Shown here: positions 19,224-29,975 of the stretch, piece by piece
Numbering within the stretch: the stretch's first letter is position 1
Layout of the letters: each line of letters opens with the position of its first letter
Assembly: GCA_947178215.1 (NCBI GenBank)
Contig: CAMWXJ010000008.1
Span: forward strand, 41,037 to 105,036
Length of the DNA: 64,000 nt
Direction: 5' to 3'
Source: an uncultured Porphyromonadaceae bacterium
Lineage (GTDB): Bacteria > Bacteroidota > Bacteroidia > Bacteroidales > Muribaculaceae
The notes under the pieces: generated by a model
Told to the model about the DNA's origin: nothing
Seen by the model: only the letters and a program-made list of their open reading frames with translations
The model's database searches: none
Position numbers and translations under genes: made by a program

Positions 19224-19257
19224 TTTGCGTCCATTTGACGATTATTCACTAAATTTG
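19224..19257 (+). promoter_or_regulatory. Promoter of the lysS operon
   Basis: TAAATTTG at 19250-19257 is a perfect -7 box. TTTG at 19224-19227 lies 22 bases upstream, slightly longer than the usual spacing. The position lies upstream of the chosen lysS start at 19322. Confidence 0.55.
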
Positions 19258-19321
19258 CGGAAATTTGCGGCGGGAGTGCCCTCCCGGCGCCATTGCTTCA
19301 TTTTTTGACCAACCATATCCA

Positions 19322-21091
19322 ATGGCAACCAATATACTTGAACTTAGCGAACAGGAAATAGTTCGCCGCGGAAGCCTCGAAGAGCTCCGCAAACGCGGCA
19401 TAGACCCCTATCCCGCTGCCGAATTTCCCGTCAATGCTTATTCAGATGATATAAAGGCCCGATTTGCCGACGATGCTCCCCGCCGTGAGGTAAGCGTAGC
19501 CGGCCGCGTCATGAGCCGTCGCGTCATGGGCAAAGCCACCTTTATCGAGATACAGGACTCGCGCGGACGCATACAAATCTACATAAGCCGCGATGACCTC
19601 TGCCCCGGCGAGGACAAAGACCTTTACAACAGCGTTGTGAAGCGCCTGCTCGACATAGGCGACTTCATAGGTGTGACAGGCTACGTGTTCCGCACCCAAA
19701 CGGGCGAAATCACCGTACACGCCGAGACACTCCAAGTGCTTTCAAAGGCCCTCCGCCCCCTCCCCATAGTCAAGGTCAAGGACGGTGTGACCTACGATGC
19801 TTTCGATGACCCCGAGCTCCGCTATCGCCGCCGCTACGTCGACCTCATAGTCAACGATGGCGTAAAGGATATTTTCTTGAAGCGCACCAAGGTCTACCAG
19901 ACCATGCGCGACTACTTCAACGAACACGGCTATCTCGAAGTCGAGACCCCGATACTCCAATCGATTCCCGGCGGCGCGTCGGCACGTCCGTTCATCACCC
20001 ATCACAACGCTCTCGACATTCCGCTCTACCTGCGCATCGCCGACGAGCTCTACCTCAAACGCCTCATCGTGGGCGGCTTCGAGGGTGTGTACGAGTTCTC
20101 CAAGAACTTCCGCAACGAGGGCATGGACCGCACCCACAATCCGGAGTTCACCTGCATGGAGATATACGTCTCCTACAAGGACTATAACTGGATGATGAGC
20201 TTCACCGAGAAGATGCTCGAACGCATCTGCCTCGCCGTCAACGGCACCACCGAAGTCAAGGTAGGCGACAACGTCATCTCGTTCAAGGCGCCTTTCCCCC
20301 GCGTCACAATGCGCGACGCTATCCTCTCACACACCGGCTTCGACATCGAGGGCAAAAGCGAGGAGGAACTTCGCGCTGCCGCCCGCGGCATGAACATCGA
20401 GGTTGACGAGACCATGGGTAAGGGCAAACTCATCGACGAGATTTTCGGCGAGACCTGCGAGGGCACCTACATCCAGCCCACTTTCATCATCGACTACCCG
20501 ATAGAGATGTCGCCCTTGACCAAACGTCACCGCAGCAATCCATCGCTTACCGAGCGCTTCGAGCTCATGGTCAACGGCAAGGAGCTGGCCAACGCCTACT
20601 CCGAGCTCAACGACCCGATTGACCAGTATGAGCGTTTCGTAGAGCAGATGCGACTGAGCGAAAAGGGCGATGACGAAGCCATGATTATAGACGGCGACTT
20701 CATCCGCGCCCTCGAATACGGCATGCCCCCCACGTCGGGCATGGGTATAGGCATGGACCGCCTCGTGATGCTCATGACCGGACAGACCACAATCCAGGAG
20801 GTGCTCTTCTTCCCCCAGATGCGTCCCGAAAAGACCGCTCCCCGCGACCGCGACGAAGCTTTCACCGCCGTAGGCGTGCCCGCCGAATGGGTTGCCCCCG
20901 TACGCAAGGCCGGCGCACAGACCGTGGCCGCCCTCGCCGCTACGGCGTCGGCAGGCAAGCTCCATCAAGAGCTCTGCGGCATCAACAAGAAGTATAAGCT
21001 TGAACTTCACGCACCGTCAATCGACGATGTAAAGGCCTGGATTGAAGCCGCCGTAGCCGCCACCGGCACTCCCGACGGCGACGAAGCCTGA
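19322..21091 (+). CDS. lysS: Lysyl-tRNA synthetase (class II)
   Basis: Charges tRNA-Lys. The 589-residue protein has an OB-fold anticodon-binding domain (about 55-160) and the class II catalytic core, with [30 protein letters not shown] (motif 2) and [13 protein letters not shown] (motif 3). A C-terminal extension of about 85 residues after the core is typical of Bacteroidetes LysS. The start at 19322 ([12 protein letters not shown]) is preferred over a longer frame from 19265. It is followed by gpsA (65 bases) and pgi (41 bases) with no terminator, so a lysS-gpsA-pgi operon is likely. Confidence 0.95.
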   Translation: MATNILELSEQEIVRRGSLEELRKRGIDPYPAAEFPVNAYSDDIKARFADDAPRREVSVAGRVMSRRVMGKATFIEIQDSRGRIQIYISRDDLCPGEDKDLYNSVVKRLLDIGDFIGVTGYVFRTQTGEITVHAETLQVLSKALRPLPIVKVKDGVTYDAFDDPELRYRRRYVDLIVNDGVKDIFLKRTKVYQTMRDYFNEHGYLEVETPILQSIPGGASARPFITHHNALDIPLYLRIADELYLKRLIVGGFEGVYEFSKNFRNEGMDRTHNPEFTCMEIYVSYKDYNWMMSFTEKMLERICLAVNGTTEVKVGDNVISFKAPFPRVTMRDAILSHTGFDIEGKSEEELRAAARGMNIEVDETMGKGKLIDEIFGETCEGTYIQPTFIIDYPIEMSPLTKRHRSNPSLTERFELMVNGKELANAYSELNDPIDQYERFVEQMRLSEKGDDEAMIIDGDFIRALEYGMPPTSGMGIGMDRLVMLMTGQTTIQEVLFFPQMRPEKTAPRDRDEAFTAVGVPAEWVAPVRKAGAQTVAALAATASAGKLHQELCGINKKYKLELHAPSIDDVKAWIEAAVAATGTPDGDEA

Positions 21092-21156
21092 ACCGGCGCG
21101 AGGCGTCGAGCGTTATATCCCTCACAACCAACACCTCTCACCTATCCCGACCAATC

Positions 21157-22152
21157 GTGAGTTTTCCCGGAAAAATAGCAGTTATGGGAGGAGGCAGCTG
21201 GGCCACCGCACTGGCAAAGCTGCTTCTCCAGAACTGTGACTCCATAATCTGGTATATGCGGCGCGATGACCGCATAGCCGACTTCAAGCGGCTGGGACAC
21301 AACCCGGCCTACCTGACCGACTGTGCCTTCGACCTCAACCGCATTACCTTTTCGAGCGACATCAACGCCGTGTGCAGCGAAGCTGACACCCTGCTTATGG
21401 TAATGCCCTCGCCCTACTTCAAGTCGCACGTCGACAAAATCACCGTCGACATCTCCGACAAGGCCGTCGTGTCGGCCGTAAAGGGCATAGTGCCGGATGT
21501 CAACGAAATCATATCCCACTACATGACGTCGCGCTTCGGCATTGCCGAATCACGCATGCTTGTAGTATCGGGACCGTGCCACGCCGAAGAGGTGGCGCTC
21601 GGACGCCCGAGCTACCTCACCGTAGGCTGCCACGACGTGTTCCACTCGCAGCAGTTTGCCAAGTGTATCGCCGGTCCATGCCTCCACACCATAATATCGT
21701 CGGACGTCGACGGCATCGAGTATGCCGCCGTGCTTAAAAACGTCTACGCCATTGCCGCAGGCATAATCCACGGCATCAAGAGTGGCGACAACTTCCAGGC
21801 CATGCTCGTGTGCAACGCCATACGCGAAATGGAGCGCTTTGTCGACACCGTGTGCCCGCGTCCGCGGCAGATATGCGACTCTGTGTATCTTGGCGACCTT
21901 CTGGTAACGTCCTACTCGCGCTTCTCGCGCAACCACAACTTCGGCTCCATGATAGGCCGCGGCTACTCCGTCAAGGCCGCACGCATGGAGATGGAGCAGA
22001 CGGCCGAAGGCTACTACGGTACCAAGTGCATCCATGAAATCAACCAGCAGTATGGCGTGGAGATGCCAATCCTGGAAGGTGTCTACGACATCCTCTATCG
22101 CGGAGCGTCGCCTATGGAGACGTTACGGTCGGTCTCGGCCACATTTATCTGA
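21157..22152 (+). CDS. gpsA: NAD(P)-dependent glycerol-3-phosphate dehydrogenase
   Basis: Reduces dihydroxyacetone phosphate to sn-glycerol 3-phosphate for phospholipid synthesis. The 331-residue protein starts with a GTG codon at 21157 and at once shows the dinucleotide-binding motif [23 protein letters not shown], the catalytic Lys in [14 protein letters not shown] and the C-terminal substrate-binding region ([16 protein letters not shown]) are in place. It sits between lysS and pgi in a likely operon that joins translation with central carbon and lipid metabolism. Confidence 0.95.
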   Translation: MSFPGKIAVMGGGSWATALAKLLLQNCDSIIWYMRRDDRIADFKRLGHNPAYLTDCAFDLNRITFSSDINAVCSEADTLLMVMPSPYFKSHVDKITVDISDKAVVSAVKGIVPDVNEIISHYMTSRFGIAESRMLVVSGPCHAEEVALGRPSYLTVGCHDVFHSQQFAKCIAGPCLHTIISSDVDGIEYAAVLKNVYAIAAGIIHGIKSGDNFQAMLVCNAIREMERFVDTVCPRPRQICDSVYLGDLLVTSYSRFSRNHNFGSMIGRGYSVKAARMEMEQTAEGYYGTKCIHEINQQYGVEMPILEGVYDILYRGASPMETLRSVSATFI

Positions 22153-22193
22153 CACACAACACATATCATACCTCTCAAACCAAAACAATTACG

Positions 22194-23528
22194 ATGAAAC
22201 AGATTAAAGTTGACATCACCGACACTCTGTCTGCCATCACACGCGCCGACATCGACGCAGCCATGACGGAAGCCCGTCAGAGTCTCGAAACAGTCGACAC
22301 CGGCAGCGGCGCGGGCAACGATTTCCTCGGTTGGAATCACCTCCCCTCGCAGCTCCTCGCCGACAACGCCCTCATCGAGCGCATCGAAGAGACCGCCAAG
22401 CGCCTCGCCGAAAAGTGCAAGGTAGTGGTGTGTATCGGCATAGGTGGCTCATATCTCGGCGCCAAGGCCGTGCTCGAAGCACTCAGCGACACTTTCGCCC
22501 CCTACCGCCCCGAGTCGGGCCACCCCCGCGTGATTTTCGCCGGACAGAACATAGGCGAGGATTACCTCTATGAACTCATGGACTATCTCCACGGCAAGGA
22601 GTTCGGCATCATCGTAATATCCAAGAGCGGCACCACCACAGAGCCCGCTATCGCCTTCCGTCTGCTCAAAGACCAGCTCGTCAAGGAGCAGGGCGCCGAA
22701 AAGGCTGCCGAGCGCATCGTGGCAGTGACCGACGCAAAGCGCGGCGCACTCCGCTCGATGAGCGACACCGAGGGCTACACCACCTTCGTAATCCCCGACA
22801 ACGTAGGAGGCCGCTTCTCGGTACTCACCCCTGTGGGTCTGCTCCCGATAGCCTGCGCCGGCTTCGACATCCGCGCACTCATCGCCGGTGCCGCAGCAAT
22901 GGAGGCGTCGGACCAGACCGACTCGCTCCTCTATGCCGCCACCCGCAACGCACTCTACCGCTCCGGAAAGAAGACCGAGATTCTCGTCAACTTCTGCCCC
23001 AAGCTCCACTACTTCGGCGAATGGTGGAAGCAGCTCTACGGCGAGAGCGAAGGCAAGGACAACAAAGGCATCTTCCCCGCATCAGTCGATTTCACCACCG
23101 ACCTCCACTCAATGGGTCAGTGGATTCAGCAGGGCGAGCGTACAATATTCGAGACGGTGCTCTCAGTAGAGACTCCTGAGCATGAGGTAGTCATCCCCAC
23201 CGACAACGACAACCTCGACGGCCTCAACTTCATCGCCGGCAAGCGCGTCGACGAGGTGAACAAGATGGCCGAACTCGGCACCAAGATGGCTCACGTGGAC
23301 GGCGGCGTGCCCAACATGCGTATCACCATCCCCGCCCTCAACGAGACCTATCTCGGCCAGCTCATCTACTTCTTCGAGAAGGCTGTCGGCATCAGCGGCT
23401 ATATGCTCGGCGTCAACCCCTTCGACCAGCCCGGAGTGGAAGCCTACAAGCGCAACATGTTTGCCCTCCTCGCCAAACCCGGCTACGAGAAGGACACCGA
23501 AGCCATCAACGCGCGCCTCGCCCGATAA
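22194..23528 (+). CDS. pgi: Glucose-6-phosphate isomerase
   Basis: Interconverts glucose 6-phosphate and fructose 6-phosphate. The 444-residue length fits the shorter bacterial PGI type. Motifs: [45 protein letters not shown], the active-site Glu region [14 protein letters not shown] and the C-terminal [16 protein letters not shown]. Last gene of the presumed lysS-gpsA-pgi operon; a strong two-tier terminator follows at 23566. Confidence 0.96.
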   Translation: MKQIKVDITDTLSAITRADIDAAMTEARQSLETVDTGSGAGNDFLGWNHLPSQLLADNALIERIEETAKRLAEKCKVVVCIGIGGSYLGAKAVLEALSDTFAPYRPESGHPRVIFAGQNIGEDYLYELMDYLHGKEFGIIVISKSGTTTEPAIAFRLLKDQLVKEQGAEKAAERIVAVTDAKRGALRSMSDTEGYTTFVIPDNVGGRFSVLTPVGLLPIACAGFDIRALIAGAAAMEASDQTDSLLYAATRNALYRSGKKTEILVNFCPKLHYFGEWWKQLYGESEGKDNKGIFPASVDFTTDLHSMGQWIQQGERTIFETVLSVETPEHEVVIPTDNDNLDGLNFIAGKRVDEVNKMAELGTKMAHVDGGVPNMRITIPALNETYLGQLIYFFEKAVGISGYMLGVNPFDQPGVEAYKRNMFALLAKPGYEKDTEAINARLAR

Positions 23529-23565
23529 CGGCGCAGCCCGCCCGGCATAGCATCCCATCATAAAC

Positions 23566-23617
23566 GGTCACCGGTGGCATTTGACCTGAGTCAAAATACC
23601 GGTGACCTTCTTTTTTT
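23566..23617 (+). terminator. Two-tier terminator after pgi
   Basis: The outer stem GGTCACCGGT/ACCGGTGACC (23566-23575 with 23598-23607) encloses an inner stem TTTGAC/GTCAAA (23580-23585 with 23590-23595), followed by a run of seven T. It lies inside the longest possible aroA reading frame and so argues for the later aroA start. Confidence 0.85.
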
Positions 23618-23642
23618 ATCAACCGACGCTGTCACACCCATA

Positions 23643-24902
23643 ATGAACCTACGCATCACTCCGCCCGACAACATACTCGAAACACGTGTAGCGCTGCCAT
23701 TGTCAAAAAGCATTAGCAACCGCCAACTCATCATCAATGCCCTCACACCCGGAGCGTCGCCGCTCAAAGAGACGGCGAAATGCGACGATACCGACGCCAT
23801 GACGGCCGCCCTCGCCGCCACAGACGCCGATGAAATAAACATCGGTGCCGCCGGCACCGCAATGCGTTTTCTCACCGCCTATTTCGCCACACGCGAGGGG
23901 CGCACTGTGACCCTCGACGGCTCGGAGCGTATGCGTCACCGCCCTATCGGACCGCTTGTCGACGCACTGCGCGCCGCCGGAGCTGAGATAGCCTACGCCG
24001 GCGAGGAGGGATTTCCGCCGCTGCGCATCACGGGCCGCAACCTCACCGGAGGCGACGTGGCGATAAGCGCGTCGGTGAGCTCGCAATATATTTCGGCGCT
24101 GCTCATGGCGGCCCCGACAATGACCGAAGGGCTACGCCTCACCCTCGAAGGGGAGATAATGTCGCTACCTTACATAAAGATGACGCTGAGCCTCATGGAG
24201 CAGCGCGGCGCCGATGTCGACATGGAGGGCAATGTAATCACCGTGCGCCCCGGCAGCTACGACGCCACGGCGCCGCTCACGCCCGAGGCCGATTGGAGCG
24301 CGGCCTCGTTCTGGTATGAGATTACCGCGCTCACGGGAGGCTGGGTAACAGTCGACGGCGACAACCTCGCCGCACCCGGACGGTCGCTGCAAGGCGACTC
24401 GGCCTGCGAGGCCATTTTCGGACGCCTGGGAGTCACGACAACGCGCGACGAAGGGATGACCGAACTCTCGGCCAATCCCGACGCCGACGCACGCTTCGAC
24501 ACCGACATGCGCGCCACACCCGATCTGGTGCAGCCCGTGGTGGTGACCTGTGCCATGCTCGGCATACCGTTTACGATAAGCGGCCTCGACAGCCTCCGCA
24601 TCAAGGAGACCGACCGTCTCGACGCACTGAGCCGCGAGCTCACAAAAATAGGCGTGAGAGTGGAGATAACCCCCGACCTGCTCCACGGACTCACCATGAG
24701 CTGGGATGGACGCCGCCACCCTATGATTGAGACGCCGGAGTTTGACACCTACGAAGACCACCGCATGGCCATGTCGCTCGCTCCCGTGGCCGCCTACATA
24801 CCCGGCATCGTGATACGCGATGCCGGCGTCGTGAGCAAGTCATATCCCGGCTACTGGGAGGCCTTGCGTGAAGCCGGCTTCACGATTGAAGAGACCGACT
24901 GA
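23643..24902 (+). CDS. aroA: 3-phosphoshikimate 1-carboxyvinyltransferase (EPSP synthase)
   Basis: Shikimate-pathway enzyme that joins shikimate 3-phosphate with phosphoenolpyruvate. The 419 residues show LPLSKSISNRQL, with the substrate-binding Lys, Ser and Arg, GAAGTAMRFLTAYF, SVSSQYISALLM and RIKETDRLDAL. The start at 23643 (MNLRITPPDN) is chosen because an upstream in-frame extension to 23574 would run through the pgi terminator. No clear promoter box lies in the 25 bases between terminator and start, so expression may rely on read-through. Confidence 0.94.
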   Translation: MNLRITPPDNILETRVALPLSKSISNRQLIINALTPGASPLKETAKCDDTDAMTAALAATDADEINIGAAGTAMRFLTAYFATREGRTVTLDGSERMRHRPIGPLVDALRAAGAEIAYAGEEGFPPLRITGRNLTGGDVAISASVSSQYISALLMAAPTMTEGLRLTLEGEIMSLPYIKMTLSLMEQRGADVDMEGNVITVRPGSYDATAPLTPEADWSAASFWYEITALTGGWVTVDGDNLAAPGRSLQGDSACEAIFGRLGVTTTRDEGMTELSANPDADARFDTDMRATPDLVQPVVVTCAMLGIPFTISGLDSLRIKETDRLDALSRELTKIGVRVEITPDLLHGLTMSWDGRRHPMIETPEFDTYEDHRMAMSLAPVAAYIPGIVIRDAGVVSKSYPGYWEALREAGFTIEETD

Positions 24903-24930
24903 CCGCCGCGTTATCGCCCCGCTACAACTA

Positions 24931-24977
24931 TCCGGCGTCCTGAAATCCGTGCTATATGCGGATGACAGGACGCCGGA
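24931..24977. terminator. Bidirectional terminator between aroA and znuB-like gene
   Basis: TCCGGCGTCCTG (24931-24942) pairs with CAGGACGCCGGA (24966-24977), with an inner ATCCG/CGGAT stem. It is placed between convergent genes. Confidence 0.8.
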
Positions 24978-25001
24978 CTTAGTATATCTGTATATAAGTA
25001 A

Positions 25002-25796
25002 TCAGCGGGCAATGAGGCGACCTATGAAATAGACCGCGGCCTGGAGCAGCACTATAAGCGCCGAGCAGGGCACGTCGATAAAGGTCGCAAGCAGTAGGGC
25101 GCCCACGCTGCAAGCAACGCTCACTGCGCACGACAGCATGGCTATGCCATCGAAGCGACGCGCGAACAGTTCGGCGGTCATCTGGGGAAGCGTAAGCATC
25201 GACATGAGTAGCATTATGCCTATCAGACGTATCGTAAGCACTATGCCCACAGCGATAAACACGGTCATGAGGCAGTTGATGAAACCAACGGGGAGGTGTA
25301 TCACGCGGGCGAAGTCGCGGTCAAAGGCACAGGCGATGATTACGCGCCGCTTCCGGAAGTAGAACGCGAGGAGCGCTACCGTATAGACGGCAAACGCGAT
25401 AAGGTCGGCATGACTCACGGTGAGCAGATTACCGAACAGAAAGGTGTTAAGCTCCGGGACATAGCCCGGGGTGAGAAACACGAAGATTACTCCCGCGGCC
25501 ATTCCAAGGCTCCATATCACGGCTATCGCCGAGTCCTCACGCACACGGGCACGACCCGACATCCACTCGACTCCGAGACCCGACGCCACGGCCACTGCGG
25601 CAGCCATTGCTATCGGATTCAGGCCAAGGAAATAACCCAGACCCAGACCTCCGAAGCAGGCGTGAGTGATACCGCCCGATATGGCAACAAGGCGCCGCGT
25701 CATGATGTAGGTGCCTATCACCGCACTCGCAATGGCTATGATGACCACGGCCGCGAGAGCGTTGCAGAAGAAGTCGTAGTGAAAAAGGTTAGTCAT
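25002..25796 (-). CDS. znuB: Metal (Zn/Mn/Fe) ABC transporter permease, ZnuB/MntB family
   Basis: An inner-membrane permease of 264 residues with about eight hydrophobic helices and the ABC-3 family stretch RLVAISGGITHACFGGLGLGYF (residues roughly 34-55, shown in part). It should import a divalent metal with a binding protein and an ATPase, but neither partner is adjacent in the window. The start at 25796 (MTNLFHYDFF) overlaps the rsmF-like stop codon as ATGA, so it is translationally coupled as the third gene of pfkA-rsmF-znuB. A longer frame upstream is out of family and antisense to conserved rsmF codons. Confidence 0.85.
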   Translation of the reverse strand: MTNLFHYDFFCNALAAVVIIAIASAVIGTYIMTRRLVAISGGITHACFGGLGLGYFLGLNPIAMAAAVAVASGLGVEWMSGRARVREDSAIAVIWSLGMAAGVIFVFLTPGYVPELNTFLFGNLLTVSHADLIAFAVYTVALLAFYFRKRRVIIACAFDRDFARVIHLPVGFINCLMTVFIAVGIVLTIRLIGIMLLMSMLTLPQMTAELFARRFDGIAMLSCAVSVACSVGALLLATFIDVPCSALIVLLQAAVYFIGRLIAR

Positions 25797-27199
25797 ATCA
25801 GTATGGTGGAAGGGTCGCCCTGAGAGATTATGCGCCACGAGGCGCGGTGAAGATTGTTGGCACGGTTGCCGAGGTTCTTGACGAAGCCGAGGGGCAGCCC
25901 GGCGTGGATTAGCATGACTATGCCGCGCGGAGTACCTTCGGGCAGGCAGAGAGCTTCGCGGCGCAGGAACGCCACGGCGGTGGGGGTGTCGGTCTCGACC
26001 GTCGGGAATGTGCCGGTGGCGAGTGCCGACGACCACGCAAGCGACGTGTCGGGGATGATGTCGCGCCCCTTGACGGTGGCGGCACACACGGCGGGACGGC
26101 ATATTTCGGCAATCGCCGGCGGCAGCAGAGGCGAAGCCGGCACAAGATCGAGCGCATCGCCGCGCTCACGGAGCGTGAACGCCGACGGGTCAGCGAGCCA
26201 TGCCTCGACGGGCGACGCCCTGCGCTTGTCGCGCGTGTTGCTCGCGCGACGCCCTTTGCCGCGGCATTCGCCCACACTTTCGGGGAGTGTGCCCGGCTTG
26301 CGTACGACGGCCGCAAACAGCCCCTCGCCGCGAATGAGACCCGGGATAAAGCGCATCGCCGGAAGCGAGGTCCCTATCGCGCCTGCTATCCCCCACGACG
26401 CCTCAATCGGTATCTCTACCGGCTCGGCCCCGAGCTCGGCGACGAGCCATGCGAGATTATCTTCGTTCTCGCGGGTGTTGAATGTGCAGGTGGAGTAGAC
26501 GAGATAGCCGCCGGGGCGAAGCGTCACCCAGGCGTCGGCCAGTATCTCGCGTTGAAGAGCGGCACAGCTGCGGGTGAGGCCCTCGCTCCACTGCGTGCGC
26601 GCGTCAGCGTCCTTGCGCATCATTCCCTCGCCCGAGCAGGGGGCGTCGACGGCCACTATATCGAACGACTCGGGTGCCCGACGGGCGAGCTTGCCCACCG
26701 GCTGCGACGTCACCACGGCATTGGGATTGCCCCACCGGGCGAGATTCTCGGCAAGCGGAACCACGCGCGATGGTGTAAACTCGTTCGCCACCATGACGCT
26801 CCCCTCGGGAAGGGCCGCGAGAGCCGCGGTGGTCTTGCCACCGGGCGCGGCACACGCATCAAGCATGGCGAGAGGGCGCGAGGGAATGGCAGGAAGCAGA
26901 GTGCGCGTTATAAGCCCCGTTATCATGCTCGACGGGTCCTGGACGTAATATGCGCCCTGGTGCAACAGGGGGTCGAACGTAAATGCCGGCCTCGCCGCGA
27001 GATAACGGCCGAGGGGTTCCCAAGGCACTACTCCGTCGGCGAGAGCGGAAACCACGTCGCGTCCGGCTGCTTTCGCGGGATTGAGCCTGACCGCAATCGA
27101 CGGCGCCTCCCCGTCGAGAGCGGCGGGGAGGCGGTCGAAAAGCGGTGTGCCTGCCGCAGCAAGCATATCGAGAAATGACTGTGGCAGCGGAGTATCCAT
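25793..27199 (-). CDS. rsmF: RsmF/RsmB-family rRNA m5C methyltransferase
   Basis: A SAM-dependent RNA cytosine-5 methyltransferase of 468 residues. Motifs: YYVQDPSSM, the SAM site DACAAPGGKTTA, DAPCSGEGMMRKD with the releasing Cys (motif IV) and YSTCTFNTRENE with the nucleophilic Cys (motif VI). The C-terminal domain of about 170 residues resembles the RsmF/PUA-like extension that guides the enzyme to 16S rRNA. The ATG shares one base with the pfkA stop codon (TGATG), and the stop overlaps the znuB start, so translation is likely coupled through all three genes. Confidence 0.9.
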   Translation of the reverse strand: MDTPLPQSFLDMLAAAGTPLFDRLPAALDGEAPSIAVRLNPAKAAGRDVVSALADGVVPWEPLGRYLAARPAFTFDPLLHQGAYYVQDPSSMITGLITRTLLPAIPSRPLAMLDACAAPGGKTTAALAALPEGSVMVANEFTPSRVVPLAENLARWGNPNAVVTSQPVGKLARRAPESFDIVAVDAPCSGEGMMRKDADARTQWSEGLTRSCAALQREILADAWVTLRPGGYLVYSTCTFNTRENEDNLAWLVAELGAEPVEIPIEASWGIAGAIGTSLPAMRFIPGLIRGEGLFAAVVRKPGTLPESVGECRGKGRRASNTRDKRRASPVEAWLADPSAFTLRERGDALDLVPASPLLPPAIAEICRPAVCAATVKGRDIIPDTSLAWSSALATGTFPTVETDTPTAVAFLRREALCLPEGTPRGIVMLIHAGLPLGFVKNLGNRANNLHRASWRIISQGDPSTILI

Positions 27200-28179
27200 C
27201 AGATGGACAGGCGACGGAGCACGTCGAGCAGCGAGCGGTTGATGGGCTTGTCGTTCTTGATGGCCTTGGAAAAAGGCACATAGACGATGTCGTCGTTTTT
27301 GATGCCAATCATTACGTTGCGCTGGTCATCGTTGATGGCGTCAATAGCGGCCGCGCCCATGCGCGAAGCAAGAATACGGTCCTTGGCGGTGGGGGAGCCG
27401 CCACGTTGGAGATGGCCGAGAATCGACACGCGCACGTCGTAACCGGGATATTCGTTCTTCACGCGCTCGGCGAGGGCCATGGCACCTCCGGTTACGGGGC
27501 TTTCGGCCACGAGCACTATCGAGGAGTTCTTCGACTTGCGGAAGCCGTTCTTTATAAGCTCGGCGAGCTGGTCAACCTCAGTGGAGATTTCGGGGATGAT
27601 GGCTGCCTCGGCACCGGAGGCGATGGCACCGTTGAGGGCGAGGAATCCGGCATCGCGTCCCATTACCTCGATGAAGAAGAGGCGCTCGTGGGAGGTGGCG
27701 GTGTCGCGGATTTTGTCGACACACTCCATGATGGTGTTGAGAGCGGTGTCGTAGCCTATTGTGGCGTCGGTGCCGTAGAGGTCATTGTCGATGGTGCCGG
27801 GAAGGCCGATGCAGGGGAAATTGAACTCGTTGGCAAACACACGGGCGCCGGTGAGGGAGCCGTCGCCGCCTATCACTACGAGGGCGTCTATCTCGTGGCG
27901 GCGGATGTTGTCGTAGGCGAGCTGACGTCCTTCGGGAGTGGCAAATTCCGGACAGCGAGCCGTCTTGAGGATAGTGCCACCCATCTGGATGATGTTGGAT
28001 ACATTCTGGGTGCGGAACTCGACTATCTCATCCGAGATAAGGCCCTTGTAACCACGATAGATACCTTTGACCTTGATTCCCGAGAAGATAGCCGAACGGG
28101 TGACGGCGCGGATGGCAGCGTTCATACCCGGGGCATCGCCGCCCGAGGTGAGAATACCGATACACTTAATTTCTGACAT
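27199..28179 (-). CDS. pfkA: ATP-dependent 6-phosphofructokinase
   Basis: Phosphorylates fructose 6-phosphate with ATP, committing it to glycolysis. The 326-residue protein has the [16 protein letters not shown] loop at the N-terminus, GGDGSLTGA, where the Gly after GGD marks ATP use, the catalytic [19 protein letters not shown] (read in two halves) and [10 protein letters not shown]. The start at 28179 ([10 protein letters not shown]) is the family N-terminus; the frame extends 37 codons upstream through the ompA terminator, which is not credible. First gene of an overlapping three-gene unit. Confidence 0.95.
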   Translation of the reverse strand: MSEIKCIGILTSGGDAPGMNAAIRAVTRSAIFSGIKVKGIYRGYKGLISDEIVEFRTQNVSNIIQMGGTILKTARCPEFATPEGRQLAYDNIRRHEIDALVVIGGDGSLTGARVFANEFNFPCIGLPGTIDNDLYGTDATIGYDTALNTIMECVDKIRDTATSHERLFFIEVMGRDAGFLALNGAIASGAEAAIIPEISTEVDQLAELIKNGFRKSKNSSIVLVAESPVTGGAMALAERVKNEYPGYDVRVSILGHLQRGGSPTAKDRILASRMGAAAIDAINDDQRNVMIGIKNDDIVYVPFSKAIKNDKPINRSLLDVLRRLSI

Positions 28180-28250
28180 AACACATATCCGGCCATTTGC
28201 CGGCAATTGAGGGTGAGTACTGTTGGGAGAGAAAATGGACTGATGAAAGC

Positions 28251-28304
28251 GAAACTCCCTTCCGTCGCACGGGCCGGAGGGCAAGGTCACGGAAAGGGAG
28301 TTTC
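28251..28304 (-). terminator. Terminator of ompA
   Basis: GAAACTCCCTTCCGT (28251-28265) pairs with ACGGAAAGGGAGTTTC (28289-28304), with one bulged base. It lies downstream of ompA on the minus strand, before pfkA. Confidence 0.7.
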
Positions 28305-28339
28305 GGTTATGGTGTGAGGTCGCTGACGCGAAGCGGGGA

Positions 28340-29455
28340 TTATTTATCCTCGGCTACGCAGATTGCGACACGGTTCTTCTCGATACCGGGGAAGGGCTGT
28401 ACGGTGTCGCCCTTGGCGTCGGTGGTGATGCGGTCGGCTGCGATGCCTGCGGCTTCGAGAGCCTTGGCCACAGCAGCGGAACGGCGCTTCGAGAGGGCCA
28501 TGTTGTAAGCGGGATAGCCGGTTTCCTTATCGGCATAGCCGGTGATTTCGACGCGGGCCTTCGGGTGAGCTTTGAGGTATTCTACGAGCTTGTCAATCTT
28601 GACCTGCTCCGACTCGCGGATAACCGAGCTGTCGATGAGGAAGAATACGTTCTGGGTCATGGGCTCTACCTTGGGAGCGGGAGCGGGGGCGGGAGCAGGT
28701 GCGGGTGCGGGAGCGGGTTCGGGTTCCGGCTCGATGATGATTTCCTCGTAAACGGCGGGAATGGTCTTGTAGCCCTTGCCGAACTTGATGGTGAGACCGA
28801 TGAGGCCGTTGAACTGCCAGTCGATGTTGGAGTCCTTGCCGTGCTTGCTGTTGAAGTGGTCGGTCAGACCGTTGGCGTTAGCTTCGACATTGAGGGCGAC
28901 GATGTCGCTCAGACGAATGTTGACACCGAGACCGCCGCGGCCTGCGAACGCCCACTTGTGGCCGTCCCAGAGATAGCTGAAAGGATAGCCCTGCTTGGCG
29001 ATGGCGAGCGCCTCGTCGTTATGGAAACGGTCGTTAGCGCCTACGCCTACGAAAGCGTAGAAGTCGAGGGTGCGGGTGGGATTCCAGCCGCAGAAGAGGT
29101 TGGTGAGGCTCAGCATAGCGTCGACGTTGGCCTGCACATAGTCAAACTTGTACAGGTGATTGGCCGAATTATAGTGAGCGGCGCCTTTGGCGCGCCAGCC
29201 GCTGGCACCTGCGCGGAGCGAGAACACGGGGCTGAAACGATAGCCGATATTAAGAGCGGCTGCCGGCGAAATGAGGTCGCCGAAGGAGGCTTCGCCTACG
29301 GTAAAGGCGCCACCGCCCTGGGCCTGCATGAACCAATGGGGTGCGAAAACGGTCTTTTCGGGTTCTATAAGTCGACGCTCAATAGTCTGAGCGGAGGCGG
29401 CAAACGAGCTTACCAGCACCGCGCCGGCCAGAATGAGAGACTTAAACTTGTTCAT
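28340..29455 (-). CDS. ompA: OmpA-family outer-membrane protein
   Basis: A 371-residue outer-membrane protein. It has a signal peptide (1-22, ending SAQ), an N-terminal beta-barrel of about 215 residues (alternating aromatic strands such as [16 protein letters not shown]), a hinge of repeated Pro-Ala pairs near 242-262, and a C-terminal OmpA/peptidoglycan-binding domain (about 265-371) with [21 protein letters not shown], and [18 protein letters not shown]. It anchors the outer membrane to peptidoglycan. A -7 box at 29576-29583 gives a leader of about 115 bases. It has its own terminator. Confidence 0.93.
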   Translation of the reverse strand: MNKFKSLILAGAVLVSSFAASAQTIERRLIEPEKTVFAPHWFMQAQGGGAFTVGEASFGDLISPAAALNIGYRFSPVFSLRAGASGWRAKGAAHYNSANHLYKFDYVQANVDAMLSLTNLFCGWNPTRTLDFYAFVGVGANDRFHNDEALAIAKQGYPFSYLWDGHKWAFAGRGGLGVNIRLSDIVALNVEANANGLTDHFNSKHGKDSNIDWQFNGLIGLTIKFGKGYKTIPAVYEEIIIEPEPEPAPAPAPAPAPAPAPKVEPMTQNVFFLIDSSVIRESEQVKIDKLVEYLKAHPKARVEITGYADKETGYPAYNMALSKRRSAAVAKALEAAGIAADRITTDAKGDTVQPFPGIEKNRVAICVAEDK

Positions 29456-29575
29456 ATCGTTGAATAATGGTTTGACGCCCGCGGGGCCGGAGAGGCGTCC
29501 GACGGACTATTGTTAATAATTGCACGTGAACCGAAATCGGGGGAACGTGAGGACCCCTCATTTCATATTATTTTA

Positions 29576-29583
29576 CAAAGATA
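29576..29583 (-). promoter_or_regulatory. -7 box of ompA
   Basis: The minus strand reads TATCTTTG (29583-29576), a match to TAnnTTTG within a strongly A/T-rich 70-base stretch. It predicts a 115-base 5' leader before the ompA start. Confidence 0.55.
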
Positions 29584-29739
29584 ACAACTTATTCAAAGAA
29601 AATGGTTAAATAAGGGCTACTTTTTTCTGAAAATTTTATCTGACCGTTCCAGACAACAGCCACACAACACCTTAACAATGCATATTATACGCACTGTCGC
29701 CAAAAGCCATTTTGACATAGCGACACCCGTAGGCACCGT

Positions 29740-29747
29740 TAATTTTG
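29740..29747 (+). promoter_or_regulatory. -7 box upstream of the 33-residue small gene
   Basis: TAATTTTG at 29740-29747 fits the consensus. TTTG at 29711-29714 is the nearest -33 candidate, but its 25-base spacing is longer than usual. Confidence 0.45.
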
Positions 29748-29820
29748 CAGTACGGAGCCTGACACCGCTCGCTCCTCGAAACCTGTATCAATCCCAATCT
29801 TTAATCTTATCCCTAACACT

Positions 29821-29922
29821 ATGGAGAAACTTATCGACATCTTTGACAAGGCCGCACGTATCGCGGCAATCGTCGCCCGGTTTATCACCGCACTGCTCGG
29901 CGTCACCCGCAGCGACGACTGA
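29821..29922 (+). CDS. Small amphipathic protein of 33 residues, function unknown
   Basis: An ATG-to-TGA frame between ompA and purB. It begins MEKLIDIFDKAARIAA and ends LLGVTRSDD; the middle (IAAIVARFITALLGV) would form one amphipathic or membrane-surface helix. It has a -7 box 74 bases upstream and a strong hairpin terminator about 55 bases downstream, so it sits in a transcription unit of its own. Short single-helix proteins of this kind, such as those annotated as smalltalk proteins, are common in Bacteroidetes, but I do not recognise this sequence. The unit might instead work as an RNA. Confidence 0.5.
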   Translation: MEKLIDIFDKAARIAAIVARFITALLGVTRSDD

Positions 29923-29975
29923 CCCCTCGCAGCCGCTGCCACCGCATGAACCCGCGGCGACTTGAACCACAAGTG

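Noticed and set aside
23574..23642. Longer aroA N-terminus from 23574
   Set aside because: The extension would translate the pgi terminator hairpin and its T run; the family N-terminus is at 23643.
29678..29965. 95-codon frame overlapping the 33-residue small gene
   Set aside because: It starts before the -7 box, runs through it and is rich in Ser/Pro/Leu as expected for an out-of-frame reading.
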